Shown: positions 1 to 9,466, numbered from the stretch's first letter. The stretch is DNA of 50,469 nt from Paenibacillus thermotolerans (GCF_028745515.1 NZ_JAQZSG010000032.1:7288-57756); one strand, 5' to 3'. Notes: a model not told the origin generated them from the sequence alone. Numbers and translations are program-made.

Positions 1-738
1 GCCGAACAGATGCGAGATCGAATCGATGTTGCCCCGCGTCCAGGCGACCTCGATTGCATGGCGAATCGCCCGCTCCACCCGGGAAGGGGTCGTCCGGTAC
101 TTCTCCGCAATGGCCGGATAAAGCGTCTTCGTTACGGCGCTTAACAATTCGATATTGTTATAAACCATCGTAATGGCGTCCCGCAAATATTGATAACCTT
201 TAATATGTGCCGGCACGCCGACCTCGTGAATAATGTTCGTAATGCTTGCGTCCAAATTCGGCTTGCCCGCCGGTCTGGCCGGAGTCATCATCCGTTTGCG
301 CTGCTGCGATTGGAACTGAATGGCGCTCGCGGAAGTGGAGCCGGCAGACACGTTCGGAACACCGGCAAGCTGGCGGATCCGATTGGCCAGCACGTCCATA
401 TCGAAAGGCTTCAAGATATAATAAGATGCGCCTAATTGAACGGCTTTTTGGGTAATGTTTTCTTGGCCGAACGCCGTGAGCATAATTATTTTCGGCATCG
501 GATTGAGATCGTATTCCCGAAGCTTCTCAAGTACGCCAAGCCCGTCCAAGTGCGGCATAATGATATCCAGAATTAAAATATCGGGCACCGTATCCCGTTC
601 TTCGAGCAATTTCAGCACTTCTTCCCCGTTATAGGCTACACCCGCAACGGTCATATCTTCCTGTTCGGCGATATATTCGGACAACAAATTCGCAAATTCG
701 CGATTGTCGTCTGCCAGTAAAACTTCAATGGTCTGCAA
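1..738 (-). CDS. spo0A: Spo0A sporulation master regulator (partial, C-terminus cut by window edge)
   Basis: Response regulator that commits the cell to sporulation after phosphorelay transfer to its receiver aspartate. The translated start is [15 protein letters not shown]. The receiver motif [15 protein letters not shown] holds the phosphoacceptor Asp, and the last codons in the window read [10 protein letters not shown], the conserved end region of the Spo0A DNA-binding domain. The frame begins with TTG at 738-736, chosen because GGAGG lies seven bases upstream (746-750) and no ATG would give the conserved N-terminus. 246 codons are present; compared with the usual length of about 265, roughly 20 residues are missing beyond position 1. 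It follows spoIVB as in other spore formers and has its own promoter with 0A boxes. Confidence 0.97.
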   Translation of the reverse strand, partial: MQTIEVLLADDNREFANLLSEYIAEQEDMTVAGVAYNGEEVLKLLEERDTVPDILILDIIMPHLDGLGVLEKLREYDLNPMPKIIMLTAFGQENITQKAVQLGASYYILKPFDMDVLANRIRQLAGVPNVSAGSTSASAIQFQSQQRKRMMTPARPAGKPNLDASITNIIHEVGVPAHIKGYQYLRDAITMVYNNIELLSAVTKTLYPAIAEKYRTTPSRVERAIRHAIEVAWTRGNIDSISHLFG

Positions 739-792
739 AACGAATCCTCCTTAAGCTAGCTCATAACTGGCCATTATTTGGTCATATATGGA

Positions 793-826
793 ATTCGACA
801 CCGGAACTCAAATTCCTCCTGTCGAA
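793..826 (-). promoter_or_regulatory. Sigma-H promoter of spo0A flanked by two 0A boxes
   Basis: Read on the minus strand, AGGAATT (817-811) and GTCGAAT (799-793) are separated by 11 bases, matching the sigma-H consensus RnAGGAwww-N11/12-RnnGAAT. Two exact 0A-box heptamers TGTCGAA are present: one in inverted orientation at 820-826 just upstream of the -35, and one at 800-794 overlapping the -10. This arrangement implies autoregulation of spo0A by Spo0A-P, as known for Bacillus; the sign of the effect here is not deducible. Confidence 0.85.
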
Positions 827-886
827 AATTTTTATTTTCCGGCACTTTATTCATTATGTACGGAATAGGGAAAACCCCAAGGTGAG

Positions 887-2215
887 TTAACTCGCCTTAG
901 GATTCGCCTTCTCGGATTTCATTAGAATGCCGGCATCGCGCAGCATCCATTCGATAAAGCAGCCGTATCCGCTTGTCGGGTCGTTAACGAACACATGCGT
1001 CACTGCGCCGATCAGCTTGCCGTCCTGAACGATGGGGCTGCCGCTCATCCCTTGTACGATTCCTCCGGTTTTGTCGACAAGCCTCGGGTCCGTAATTTTG
1101 ATAATCAAGCCTTTGGTCGCCGGGAAAGCCTGCTTCGCCACATGAACGATCTGGATATTGAACTTTTCCACCTTCTGTCCGTTCACTACCGTGTAAATAT
1201 GTGCCGGACCTTCCTTCACTTCGTTGGCGAAAGCGATCGGGATCGGCTTGTTTTCTTTGCCGTACTCCGGGGCTTCGTTCATTTTGCCGAAAATGCCGAA
1301 ATCGGTGTTTTTCTCGATATTTCCGAGCACTTTGTCCTCCCGGAAAAAATGCGCCCGTTTTTCGCCCGGTTCGCCGTTGTGGCTTTTGGAGATCGAAGTA
1401 ACGTTGGAATATACGATTTCGCCTCCGCCGACCACGATCGGAGTTTGCGTATCCATATCGGTGATGACATGGCCCAGCGCGCCGTAAGCCTTCTGATCCG
1501 GTGCATAGAACGTCAGCGTTCCGACACCCGCGGCCGAATCGCGGATATAAACGCCCAATCGGTAGGCGCGATCCTCCGCATCCCAAGCGGGTGTTATTTT
1601 CGCTTCGATTTCATGACCGCCCCTCAAAATAACGAGGTCGATCGGCTTTTTCTTTTCTCCCGCCGCTTGAACGATGGCAGCGACCTTATTGACGTCATCA
1701 AGCGGCTGACCGTTCATCCGAACGATTAAATCGCCGACTTTGATTTTCGCTTCCTCGCCGGGAGAAATTTTGTTCCCCTTGCCGTCGGAAACTAAATGAT
1801 GACCCACAATAAGAACACCTTTAGACTTAATTTTTACGCCGATCGTCTGCCCGCCCGGAATCACCTTCAGATCCGGAACGACGTTCACCTTGACGGTCTT
1901 TAAAGGAATCGTTCCAAACAGCTTCAGCTTCATTTCCGCTTGGCCGGCTTGCTCGCTGCGCAGGGAAATCGGTTTACTCAAGTTTACGTCGATGGAAGGC
2001 TTCGACGAACCGTTCACCTTTACGATGTCCGGATTGTCCACCGACACTTGTGCGTGAACCGGCATGCTCAGATGGAGCTGCTTGCCTTGCCCGTCAAACA
2101 GATTGAGTTGCTCGGGAAACGTGGCAAAATGTTGAAACGGGGGCGATACGGTAATGAGACAAACAATAAAGACGAGCATAAGTCCGAATAGTCTTTTCTT
2201 GATGCCGGATCTCAA
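887..2215 (-). CDS. spoIVB: SpoIVB signalling serine protease
   Basis: Forespore-secreted PDZ serine protease that cleaves SpoIVFA in the intermembrane space and so triggers pro-sigma-K processing. The 442-residue product is close to the family length. It has an N-terminal hydrophobic anchor (residues 9-25), a PDZ segment starting near residue 125 (IGVKIKSKGVLIVGHHLVSDGKG) and a C-terminal SpoIVB peptidase domain with the nucleophile motif GMSGSPIVQDG (Ser393) and a candidate catalytic His in YGALGHVITDMD. Translation starts at TTG (2215-2213); GAGGAAGG lies immediately upstream and AAAGGAG 12 bases upstream, so the ribosome site is ambiguous. spo0A lies downstream in the usual order. A ten-base inverted repeat with one mismatch (879-898) overlaps the stop codon but lacks a convincing U-tract. 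Confidence 0.96.
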   Translation of the reverse strand: MRSGIKKRLFGLMLVFIVCLITVSPPFQHFATFPEQLNLFDGQGKQLHLSMPVHAQVSVDNPDIVKVNGSSKPSIDVNLSKPISLRSEQAGQAEMKLKLFGTIPLKTVKVNVVPDLKVIPGGQTIGVKIKSKGVLIVGHHLVSDGKGNKISPGEEAKIKVGDLIVRMNGQPLDDVNKVAAIVQAAGEKKKPIDLVILRGGHEIEAKITPAWDAEDRAYRLGVYIRDSAAGVGTLTFYAPDQKAYGALGHVITDMDTQTPIVVGGGEIVYSNVTSISKSHNGEPGEKRAHFFREDKVLGNIEKNTDFGIFGKMNEAPEYGKENKPIPIAFANEVKEGPAHIYTVVNGQKVEKFNIQIVHVAKQAFPATKGLIIKITDPRLVDKTGGIVQGMSGSPIVQDGKLIGAVTHVFVNDPTSGYGCFIEWMLRDAGILMKSEKANPKAS

Positions 2216-2336
2216 CCCTTCCTCACGCTCCTTTACGTTTCTCGCTTAAATGGCGAAAAAGTTCGCTCAATAACGTACCTTTAAGGTAACCCCGCCCTAG
2301 TTGTTTTATTACTGCAAATGATTCCTTAATGCGTGA

Positions 2337-4031
2337 TTACCACGCTGTTTTTCTTTGTTCGGCCAGGTTAAGCATTTCTTGAGCGTGCTGTAAAGTCGTG
2401 TCCGTCACCTCGACGCCTCCGAGCATTCGGGCGAGCTCGCGGGCTCGTTCTCCTTCGCCCAAACGGTGAATTTGCGTGAAGGTCCGGTCGTCTTGCACCG
2501 TCTTGACGATCGAATACTGCGCATCGGCCATACAGGCGACCTGCGGAAGGTGCGTAATGGCGAATACTTGGGCTTCTCTGGCGAGACGAGCCATTTTCTC
2601 CGCAATCGCTTGGGCGGCTCGGCCGCTGACTCCGGTATCCACTTCGTCAAAAATAAGAACCGGGACCCGGTCCACCTTCGCAAAAATCGACTTTAACGCA
2701 AGCATAATTCGGGACAGCTCGCCGCCGGAGGCGATTTTATGAAGGCTGCGGAGCGGCTCCCCCGGATTCGGAGCAATGAGAAATTCCGCCGTATCCGTTC
2801 CTTCCTTCGTCCACCGGCCGTCCGTCGAGCCGAGCCCGACCTCGATTTTCGTTTTTTCCATATGCAGGTCCTTCAAATGCTCTGTCAGTTCGCGCGACAG
2901 CCGCGCAGCGGCCTCTTTCCGTTTGACGGAGAGCGCTTCGGCTTTTTTGCCCATTTCGCGAAGCTGCCGCTCCAGCTCTTTCTCAAGCTCCGCAATCCGT
3001 TCCTCGTGGTTGTCAAGCTTTTCAAGCTCCAGCTTCATGCGCTGTCCGTGCCGGATGACATCCTCCGCCGTTTCTCCGTATTTGCGCTTCAGGTGGGAAA
3101 TCGTCGCCAGTCTTGTTTCGATTTCGTCCAGCCGGTCAGGATTGAACTCGATGCTTTCCTTGTAATCGCGAAGCTGATACGACGCGTCCTCGATTTGGTA
3201 ATAAGCCGTCTGCAGCTGATCGATGATCGGAGAAATCGTTTTGCCGTCATATTTTACAATATCCGTAAGGCGTTGAATCGCTTTATTGACCGCTTCCAGC
3301 GCCTTCCCGCCGCCGTACAGACAATCGTAGGACTCGTTGGCGGATTGATGAAGCCGTTCGGCGTTCGACAGCTTCCGCTTTTCCTCCTGCAGCCCCTCGT
3401 CCTCGTTCGGCTTCAAAGCAGCCGCGGCTATTTCCTCCCACTGAAAGCGGTACAAATCCGCCAGCTGGAGCGCATTTTTGCCGGCATCCTTCGTTTGCTC
3501 GAGCTCGTTGCGAACCGCCGTGTAACGGTCGTAAACGGCCCTGTACGCCGCCTTCTCCGGCTCGATATCGGCCGCCGCATACGCGTCAAGCAGCTCCAAG
3601 TGCTTGTCCACCCTCAGCAGCGACTGGTGCTCATGCTGGCCGTGGATGTTGACCAGCGTCTCTCCCGCGGCTTTGAGCGTCGCCATCGTGACCAGCTGGC
3701 CGTTGATTCGTGCGGTGCTTTTGCCGCTTGCGGAAATTTCCCTTCGGACGATCAGCGGCTCGTCTTCATTCGCCGAAATGCCGTTCATCTCCAAGATGCT
3801 CCATACGGGATGATCCTTAGAAATATCAAAAAGAGCCTCGATTTCCGCTTTGTCGTATCCATGACGAACAAGGTCGGCTGAAGCTCTTCCTCCGATTGCA
3901 AAGCTTAAAGCATCGATTAATATGGATTTCCCGGCGCCGGTTTCGCCGGTCAGCACATGAAACCCTTCTTGAAAAGAAACGCGAACCTCGTCGATTACGG
4001 CCAAATGTTTAACGGACAGCTCCAGGAGCAA
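2337..4031 (-). CDS. recN: RecN DNA repair ATPase
   Basis: SMC-like ATPase recruited to double-strand breaks. The 564-residue product has the N-terminal Walker A GETGAGKS (near residue 29), a long central coiled-coil region (about residues 150-400) and a C-terminal ABC half with signature LHKIASGGELSR and Walker B VPVLIFDEVDTGVSG. The start is TTG at 4031, preceded by GGAGGG seven bases upstream. It sits between argR and spoIVB, which is the standard Bacillales order. Confidence 0.97.
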   Translation of the reverse strand: MLLELSVKHLAVIDEVRVSFQEGFHVLTGETGAGKSILIDALSFAIGGRASADLVRHGYDKAEIEALFDISKDHPVWSILEMNGISANEDEPLIVRREISASGKSTARINGQLVTMATLKAAGETLVNIHGQHEHQSLLRVDKHLELLDAYAAADIEPEKAAYRAVYDRYTAVRNELEQTKDAGKNALQLADLYRFQWEEIAAAALKPNEDEGLQEEKRKLSNAERLHQSANESYDCLYGGGKALEAVNKAIQRLTDIVKYDGKTISPIIDQLQTAYYQIEDASYQLRDYKESIEFNPDRLDEIETRLATISHLKRKYGETAEDVIRHGQRMKLELEKLDNHEERIAELEKELERQLREMGKKAEALSVKRKEAAARLSRELTEHLKDLHMEKTKIEVGLGSTDGRWTKEGTDTAEFLIAPNPGEPLRSLHKIASGGELSRIMLALKSIFAKVDRVPVLIFDEVDTGVSGRAAQAIAEKMARLAREAQVFAITHLPQVACMADAQYSIVKTVQDDRTFTQIHRLGEGERARELARMLGGVEVTDTTLQHAQEMLNLAEQRKTAW

Positions 4032-4064
4032 ATTCGTTCCCTCCGTTATAGTGAAATAATGAGA

Positions 4065-4514
4065 TTACGACAGCATTCCCAAAATTTGCTCGACGACACG
4101 CGAGCTTGTTTCCTTGTCGCGGCATATAATAAGCACGGTGTTATCGCCGCTGATCGTCCCCATCACATCGGGCCAATCCAGGTTGTCGATCAGCTCGGCC
4201 AGCGTATTCGCCGTACCGGGCAAGCTTTTCATCACGACAAGATGATCCGCATAATCGATCGAACCGAAATAATCGATCAGCGCGCGCTTGAGCTTCATCG
4301 CCGGGTTAAACTTCTGATCGGCGGGAAGCGAGTATTTGTAGCGCCCGTTCGCCAGCGGCACTTTGACCAGATGCATCTCCTTAATGTCTCTGGACACAGT
4401 GGCCTGCGTAACGGCAAAGCCGGCGGCGCGAAGCGCGTCAACCAGCTCGTCCTGCGTTTCGACTTCCTTGCTTGTAATAATTTCCCGAATTTTAATATGC
4501 CGTTGACCTTTCAT
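4065..4514 (-). CDS. argR: Arginine repressor ArgR/AhrC
   Basis: Arginine-responsive hexameric regulator of arginine biosynthesis and catabolism. The product from the chosen ATG ([21 protein letters not shown]) is 149 residues, the same as AhrC. The N-terminal winged-helix motif ([24 protein letters not shown]) is followed by the C-terminal oligomerisation and arginine-binding domain with [16 protein letters not shown] frame extension of six residues upstream exists, but the ATG at 4514 has GGAG at a seven-base spacing, and the upstream gene's TGA ends one base before it. Translational coupling with that upstream gene is therefore likely. Confidence 0.96.
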   Translation of the reverse strand: MKGQRHIKIREIITSKEVETQDELVDALRAAGFAVTQATVSRDIKEMHLVKVPLANGRYKYSLPADQKFNPAMKLKRALIDYFGSIDYADHLVVMKSLPGTANTLAELIDNLDWPDVMGTISGDNTVLIICRDKETSSRVVEQILGMLS

Positions 4515-4515
4515 G

Positions 4516-4971
4516 TCACAACTCCAGCTCAAAGCGAATTTTATGTACTTTTCGGTTGCTCAAATCCACGTATAACACGCCGGCGGTATTGTCGTATAAG
4601 AGCGCATATACAAGCAACGCTTCGCGAATCGCGCTTCCGGCCGCCGTATCGAGGGGTTTTCTGGTTCGGGACAGCTTCACAGCATACGTACGATTATCCT
4701 TCTCGGCGAAGTAATCGACAAACAACGAGCTTGCGAGCACTTCCTCATCCTTGTGAACCGTAACGGGCACCTTCACCTTGCCGTGGATGACAGCGTATCC
4801 ATATTCCCTCAGCAGGTCGACCGCTTCGCCCTCCGGCAGGCTTCCTTCGCCGGCTCTCGGCACCGGCACTTCAGGCCTTTCGCGCAGCCATCGGCGAAGG
4901 GCGAAAAGACCCCATAAACAAAAACCGACAATCACAAGCAAAAGCACAATCGAATCGCTGCTGAACGCCAA
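4516..4971 (-). CDS. Membrane-anchored protein of unknown function
   Basis: I do not recognise a characterised family. The 151-residue product begins with one transmembrane helix (about residues 8-26) followed by an arginine-rich stop and a cytosolic domain. From residue 75 the pattern [18 protein letters not shown], a helix ([14 protein letters not shown]), then [16 protein letters not shown] resembles the core beta-beta-alpha-beta layout of PD-(D/E)XK nuclease-like folds, but the position expected to hold the second acidic residue is valine, so any catalytic function is doubtful. It ends one base before argR and starts just after tlyA, so it belongs to a tlyA-argR-recN transcript. The start ATG at 4971 is preceded by GGTGAGGG. 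Confidence 0.8.
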   Translation of the reverse strand: MAFSSDSIVLLLVIVGFCLWGLFALRRWLRERPEVPVPRAGEGSLPEGEAVDLLREYGYAVIHGKVKVPVTVHKDEEVLASSLFVDYFAEKDNRTYAVKLSRTRKPLDTAAGSAIREALLVYALLYDNTAGVLYVDLSNRKVHKIRFELEL

Positions 4972-4991
4972 AGGCCCTCACCTCCCCTTTC

Positions 4992-5873
4992 CTATTCTAG
5001 GGAAGATGTTGGGTTTCCTGCTGCTCTTTGTCCATCCGGCCGCAAAAAAGTGTCATGCGCCTGGTCGACGACACGGTCGATCAAGTCGCTGATTTCAGCC
5101 TTGCGGTTTGCGCCGGGCTCGACGCCTTGAGTTTCAGCAACAGACCATAGCGCCAAAAATTCAATGTTTCCTTCTCCTCCGGTGATCGGAGAATGCGTCA
5201 ACCCTTGCAGCTCAAAGCCGCTGCGCTCCGCGAAAGCCGTCACCGTCTGCAGAACGTCCCGATGCACCTTCGGGTCCCGCACGATTCCTTTGCCCACCGA
5301 TTCGCGCCCCGCTTCGAACTGCGGCTTCACAAGGGCCACCACTCGGCTTCCCGGCTGCAGCAGCGGTTTAAGCGGAGGAAGAATGAGCTGCAGCGAAATG
5401 AACGATACGTCCGTCGCCGCGAAGGTGGGAGCCGGCCCGGTCAGATGCTCCGGCGTAACGAAGCGGAAATTGAACTTCTCCATAACCTTAACCCTCGAAT
5501 CGGTCCGCAGCGACCAATGCAGCTGATTTGTTCCTACGTCGATCGCATAGACGAACGCCGCACCGTGCTGCAGCGCGCAATCGGTAAATCCGCCCGTCGA
5601 CGAGCCGATGTCGATCATAACGGCTCCCGACAGATCAAGCCCGAATTCGCGGATCGCCCGCTCCAGCTTTAAACCCCCACGGCTCACATACGGGTGAACG
5701 TCGCCTTTGACGATGATGGCGCCGGTAGCGGGCACCTTCATGCCGGCTTTCTCCATCCGTTCCCCGTTAACGAGCACGAGCCCGGCCATAACGGCCGCTT
5801 TCGCCTTTTCTCTGCTTTCAAAAAAGCCCTGCTCCACCAATAACACGTCAAGGCGTTCTTTCCGCTCAGACAT
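4992..5873 (-). CDS. tlyA: TlyA family rRNA 2'-O-methyltransferase
   Basis: S4-domain rRNA methyltransferase of the TlyA/hemolysin A family. From ATG 5873 ([28 protein letters not shown]) the product is 293 residues. The S4 RNA-binding domain occupies about residues 5-65 ([12 protein letters not shown] following), then an FtsJ-like SAM domain with [19 protein letters not shown] and DVSFISL, and the catalytic-type lysine in [12 protein letters not shown] 15-residue upstream extension is rejected because the family begins with this S4 segment and the ATG overlaps the dxs stop by eight bases, a typical coupling. In B. subtilis the same neighbour relation (dxs, tlyA homolog yqxC, argR) is found. 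Confidence 0.94.
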   Translation of the reverse strand: MSERKERLDVLLVEQGFFESREKAKAAVMAGLVLVNGERMEKAGMKVPATGAIIVKGDVHPYVSRGGLKLERAIREFGLDLSGAVMIDIGSSTGGFTDCALQHGAAFVYAIDVGTNQLHWSLRTDSRVKVMEKFNFRFVTPEHLTGPAPTFAATDVSFISLQLILPPLKPLLQPGSRVVALVKPQFEAGRESVGKGIVRDPKVHRDVLQTVTAFAERSGFELQGLTHSPITGGEGNIEFLALWSVAETQGVEPGANRKAEISDLIDRVVDQAHDTFLRPDGQRAAGNPTSSLE

Positions 5874-7755
5874 CGACGCGTACCCCGCTTGCCGTCTTCG
5901 ACCGAATGACCTCCGCAAGCCTTTCTTGCGTCAATCCGACTTCGTTCCGTTGATCTTGAATGCTGCCGTGTTCGATGAACCGGTCCGGCACGCCTAAGAT
6001 CGATATATCGGGGACACGCTTGCCGGTAAAAGCATAAAACTCAAGAACCGCGCTGCCGAGCCCTCCTTCGGCAGTGCCCTCTTCCATGACCGCCATCGGG
6101 ATGCGTTCGTCTGCGAGTTCGTTCAGCAACCGAGCATCGAGCGGCTTCACGAAGCGGGCGTTAATGACCCGAAGCGAAATCCCTTCCTGCTCGAGCGCTT
6201 CGGCCGTTCGGAGGGCGACCTCAACCATCGGCCCAATGGCAAGCACCGCCGCGTCCTTGCCCGCTCGAAGCACATCCCATGTGCCGATCGGCACGGCGCG
6301 GTATTGTCCGTCCCATTCGACGCCCGTTCCGCTAACCCTCGGGTATCGGACGGCGATCGGCCCGCCGTCGTAACGGACCGCCGTATAAAGCAGGTCGCGC
6401 AGCTCGTTCTCGTCCTTGGGCATGGCGATCGTCATGTTCGGAATATGGCGCAAATACGCCATATCGTATACGCCGTGATGCGTCTCCCCGTCCGGACCGA
6501 CAAAGCCCGCCCGGTCGATGGCGAACACGACGTTCAAATTTTGTCTGCATATGTCGTGCAGCACTTGATCGTACGCTCTTTGGAGGAAGGTCGAGTATAC
6601 CGCGTATACGGGCTTCATCCCTTCGGCAGCCAGACCGGCGCACATCGTCGCCGCATGCTGCTCGGCGATGCCGACGTCGAACATCCGGTCCGGGAACTTT
6701 TCGGCGAACTTCAGCAGCCCCGAGCCGCCCGGCATGGCCGGCGTGACCGCCACAATCCGAGGGTCGCGTTCGGCCAGCTCGATGATCGTCTTGCCGAACA
6801 CCTCGGTATACATCGGCGGACCTGACGATTTGACGACTTGACCGGACTCGATCTTATAAGCTCCCGCTCCGTGCCATGCGTGCGAATCCGCCTCCGCCGG
6901 AGCGTAGCCCTTGCCTTTGGTCGTTACGACATGCACAAGCACCGGACCCGCTACCTTCTCCGCTTGCTTGAACGTTTCCAGCAGCAATGAAATGTTATGT
7001 CCGTCCACCGGACCGATATATGTAAAGCCGAGTTCCTCAAACAGCACGCCCGATACGACCAAATATTTCAAGCTATCCTTCAGCTTTTCCGCCCAATTCG
7101 CCAAAGTGCCGCCGATGGCGGGCACCTTCTTGAGCAAATTTTCGACTTCGTCCTTCGCCCTCAGGTACGTTTTATCGGAACGAATTTTGCTCAAGTAATT
7201 GTGCAGCGCCCCGACGTTCGGAGCGATCGACATTTCGTTGTCGTTCAGCACGACCATCAGATTTTTCCGTTCGTGGCCGATATGGTTCAGCGCCTCTAGC
7301 GCCATCCCCCCGGTCATGGCGCCGTCTCCCACAATGGCGATGACTTTGTTGTCCTCGCCCTTCAAATCGCGCGCAATCGCCATGCCCATCGCAGCCGAAA
7401 GCGCCGTGCTGCTGTGGCCCGCCTCCCAAACGTCATGCTCGGATTCGGTGCGTTTAATATAGCCGCACAACCCTTTATACTTCCGCAATGTCGGAAACCG
7501 GTCTCGCCGGCCGGTCAATATTTTGTGGACGTACGATTGATGGCCCACATCAAAAATAAACTTATCCCTGGGGCTGTTGAACAGGTAGTGAAGCACGATC
7601 GTCAGCTCGACAACGCCTAAATTCGGGGACAGATGCCCTCCCGTTACGGATAAGTTCGATATCAAAAATTGTCTTATTTCATGAGCCAGCTGCTCCAAAT
7701 CGGATAAGGAGAGACGTTTTACGTCGCTTGGCTGATTCACTCGCTCGAGCAGCAC
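5866..7755 (-). CDS. dxs: 1-deoxy-D-xylulose-5-phosphate synthase
   Basis: Thiamine-diphosphate enzyme condensing pyruvate and glyceraldehyde 3-phosphate, the first step of the MEP isoprenoid pathway. Visible motifs are [12 protein letters not shown], the ThDP/Mg signature [18 protein letters not shown]...NDNEMSI, the glutamate-containing [15 protein letters not shown], and the C-terminal transketolase domain. GTG at 7755 gives 629 residues, near the usual 630, starting [22 protein letters not shown]. The frame is open to 7872, but a good promoter lies at 7843-7872, so the upstream start would precede the transcript. The stop overlaps tlyA. ispA, encoding the next isoprenoid step here, is upstream but separated by a terminator. 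Confidence 0.95.
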   Translation of the reverse strand: MLLERVNQPSDVKRLSLSDLEQLAHEIRQFLISNLSVTGGHLSPNLGVVELTIVLHYLFNSPRDKFIFDVGHQSYVHKILTGRRDRFPTLRKYKGLCGYIKRTESEHDVWEAGHSSTALSAAMGMAIARDLKGEDNKVIAIVGDGAMTGGMALEALNHIGHERKNLMVVLNDNEMSIAPNVGALHNYLSKIRSDKTYLRAKDEVENLLKKVPAIGGTLANWAEKLKDSLKYLVVSGVLFEELGFTYIGPVDGHNISLLLETFKQAEKVAGPVLVHVVTTKGKGYAPAEADSHAWHGAGAYKIESGQVVKSSGPPMYTEVFGKTIIELAERDPRIVAVTPAMPGGSGLLKFAEKFPDRMFDVGIAEQHAATMCAGLAAEGMKPVYAVYSTFLQRAYDQVLHDICRQNLNVVFAIDRAGFVGPDGETHHGVYDMAYLRHIPNMTIAMPKDENELRDLLYTAVRYDGGPIAVRYPRVSGTGVEWDGQYRAVPIGTWDVLRAGKDAAVLAIGPMVEVALRTAEALEQEGISLRVINARFVKPLDARLLNELADERIPMAVMEEGTAEGGLGSAVLEFYAFTGKRVPDISILGVPDRFIEHGSIQDQRNEVGLTQERLAEVIRSKTASGVRVDV

Positions 7756-7842
7756 ATCGGGTTCCCCGCTTTCCTTTGTTGAACACAGAATTCCCACTTT
7801 TCCAGCCGAATAACCCCGGCTGAGCGGTGCATCACTTGTGGT

Positions 7843-7872
7843 ATTATACCATAGCGCCAATTCCCGCCTCAA
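7843..7872 (-). promoter_or_regulatory. Sigma-A promoter of dxs
   Basis: Minus strand: -35 TTGAGG at 7872-7867 and a perfect -10 TATAAT at 7848-7843 with an 18-base spacer. It lies downstream of the ispA terminator and 88 bases upstream of the GTG chosen for dxs. The untranslated leader has a hairpin with CAGCCG arms at 7803-7822. Confidence 0.7.
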
Positions 7873-7901
7873 TCCGGGAAGGGCTGTGTCCGAAATAAAG
7901 C

Positions 7902-7922
7902 AAAAAAACCGCCTTGTGGCGG
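7902..7922 (-). terminator. Rho-independent terminator after ispA
   Basis: Minus-strand hairpin CCGCC-ACAA-GGCGG (7922-7909) followed by seven T residues (7908-7902). It ends the nusB-folD-xseA-xseB-ispA transcript about 385 bases past the ispA stop, so the dyad array at 8065-8292 is probably part of that 3' untranslated region. Confidence 0.88.
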
Positions 7923-8064
7923 AAATCGCCGATATACATTGTTACATTGCGATCGCAGGGTTTGCACCCCGATTCATACATGACTGTGTGTAGGCCGGTT
8001 TTTTTTGTGGTGGGGCCAACCAAGGTGCGGAGGCGGAGTAAGTGGAGAAATTCCATTTGGAATA

Positions 8065-8292
8065 CGGAACAAAGCTCCGTTGCAAGTAGCTGGGTAGGAG
8101 GCGTGATGGGCTGAAGCGGAAGTAAAGCTCCGTTGGAGGCGGTCGATCAGGCGGCACATCAGAGAGCAACGGAGCATCGTTCCGTTGGAGGCAGCTACTT
8201 TGGCGGTGTGCAGGTTGCAGCGGAAGTATGTTCCGTTCGAGGCGGTTGATCGTGCGGCGCGACAGAGTGCAACGGAACTTTTGTTCCGCTGC
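8065..8292. repeat. Array of five palindromic units at about 52-bp pitch
   Basis: The 552-base gap between dxs and ispA contains five dyads of the form RRCGGARC-N3/4-GYTCCGYT. The CGGA cores begin at 8065, 8117, 8170, 8221 and 8273, i.e. steps of 52, 53, 51 and 52 bases. The last unit reads AACGGAACTTTTGTTCCGCT, an almost perfect inverted repeat. The segments between dyads alternate in sequence: those after units 2 and 4 resemble each other (GAGGCGGTYGATC...GCGGC...CAGAG), as do those after units 1 and 3, which shows a 104-105-bp higher-order repeat. No plausible gene is seen here. The remaining sequence from 7930 to 8060 shows nothing I can assign. Confidence 0.85.
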
Positions 8293-8307
8293 ACGGCCCG
8301 CGCGCCT

Positions 8308-9231
8308 CTACGATTCGCGCGACATCAAATAATCGGCCAATTGCAGCAGACGCCGGGGATCGGGGACGTTCCCCGCGGTCAGCGCCGACTTGCCGCGCTC
8401 CGTGAGCTCGGCCACCATAGCGCGGCTGCGTTCCAATCCGATCAAGTACGGATACGTCACCTTGTTCTGCTCGACGTCGCTGTTCACGCTCTTGCCGAGC
8501 TTTTCCGCATCCCCGGTCACGTCCAATATGTCGTCTTGGATTTGGAAGGCGAGCCCGATCGAGCTGCCGAACGTAGTGAGCGCCGCAAGCTGGGCATCGT
8601 CCGCGCCGCCGATCCGCCCGCCCGCCCGAAGCGAAAACACGATTAAATCGCTCGTCTTATGCGTATGGATATATTCCAAGCCCTCGAGCGTCGTAACGCC
8701 TTGTTCGCCGAGAATGTCCGCCGCCTGACCGCCGACCATGCCGCCGGCACCGGCGTACAATGCAAGCTCGCCGGAAATGGCGAGCGCCGCGTCGGGCGGC
8801 ACGTTCGGTCGGAGCGAAGGCATGGAGGCGAGGCAATAGAAGGCGTGCGTCAGCAGCGCATCCCCCGCAAGAATAGCCATCGCCTCGCCGTACACCTTAT
8901 GATTGGTCGGCTTTCCGCGGCGAAAATCGTCGTTATCCATGGCCGGAAGATCGTCATGTATGAGCGAATACGTATGAATGAGCTCTACGGCGCAGGCCGC
9001 CGGCATCGCATCCTCCGCCGCGCCGCCGAGCGCCTCGCAAGCGGCGATCGTCAGCACGGGTCTCATCCGTTTGCCCCCGGCCATGAGCGAGTAGCTCATC
9101 GAATCGCGGAGCGCGGCGGGAACGTCCCAATGCTCGGGCACGATACGCTTCAGTGCGTCCGCCACCGCTTCGCCGTAATGCTTAATATAATGTTCGATTA
9201 AAGAGTCCGCGTCAAAAGCCAACATCTTCAC
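8308..9231 (-). CDS. ispA: Farnesyl diphosphate synthase (polyprenyl synthetase)
   Basis: Trans-isoprenyl diphosphate synthase making farnesyl diphosphate for quinones and undecaprenyl phosphate. The 307-residue product has the first aspartate-rich motif in SLIHDDLPAMDNDDFRRGKPTNHKVYGE and the second in AFQIQDDILDVTGD, plus MAGGKRMRP for substrate binding. The start overlaps the end of xseB by 20 bases. It is the last gene of the nusB-folD-xseAB-ispA unit, as in B. subtilis (yqiD). Confidence 0.95.
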   Translation of the reverse strand: MKMLAFDADSLIEHYIKHYGEAVADALKRIVPEHWDVPAALRDSMSYSLMAGGKRMRPVLTIAACEALGGAAEDAMPAACAVELIHTYSLIHDDLPAMDNDDFRRGKPTNHKVYGEAMAILAGDALLTHAFYCLASMPSLRPNVPPDAALAISGELALYAGAGGMVGGQAADILGEQGVTTLEGLEYIHTHKTSDLIVFSLRAGGRIGGADDAQLAALTTFGSSIGLAFQIQDDILDVTGDAEKLGKSVNSDVEQNKVTYPYLIGLERSRAMVAELTERGKSALTAGNVPDPRRLLQLADYLMSRES

Positions 9232-9466
9232 CTTTCTCTTCCGCAGGCGAGAACGGCTTTTTGACCGCCTGCCCGTCTTCTTCGAGCAACATCTCTATTT
9301 TCCGTTCGACGGATTCCAGCTTCTGGCTGCAAATGCGGGACAAGCGCATCCCCTCTTGAAACAGCTCGATCGCCTGCTCCAGCGGAACGTCTCCGCCTTC
9401 CAGCTTCGCCACAATCCGCTCCAGCTCCTCCATCGCCTTCTCAAAGCCGATCGTCTCTTCACTCAT
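9212..9466 (-). CDS. xseB: Exodeoxyribonuclease VII small subunit
   Basis: Small helical subunit that assembles with XseA into exonuclease VII. The 84-residue product carries the typical pattern FEKAMEELERIVAKLEGGDVPLEQAIELFQEGMRLSRICSQKL. It overlaps xseA by eight bases upstream and ispA downstream, implying coupled translation. Confidence 0.95.
   Translation of the reverse strand: MSEETIGFEKAMEELERIVAKLEGGDVPLEQAIELFQEGMRLSRICSQKLESVERKIEMLLEEDGQAVKKPFSPAEEKGEDVGF

Noticed and set aside
879-898. Terminator after spoIVB
   Set aside because: The stem overlaps the stop codon, has a mismatch and no proper T-tract; read-through into spo0A is likely.
2739-3881. Long plus-strand open frame opposite recN
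   Set aside because: It is a codon-bias shadow of recN, without ribosome site or recognisable protein; the same holds for plus-strand frames opposite accC and metG.
7756-7872. N-terminal extension of Dxs
   Set aside because: It would begin upstream of the dxs promoter and exceeds the family length by 39 residues.
8065-8292. Possible CRISPR array
   Set aside because: The pitch is regular, but units are imperfect, themselves palindromic and linkers are related to each other rather than unique; no cas gene is near.
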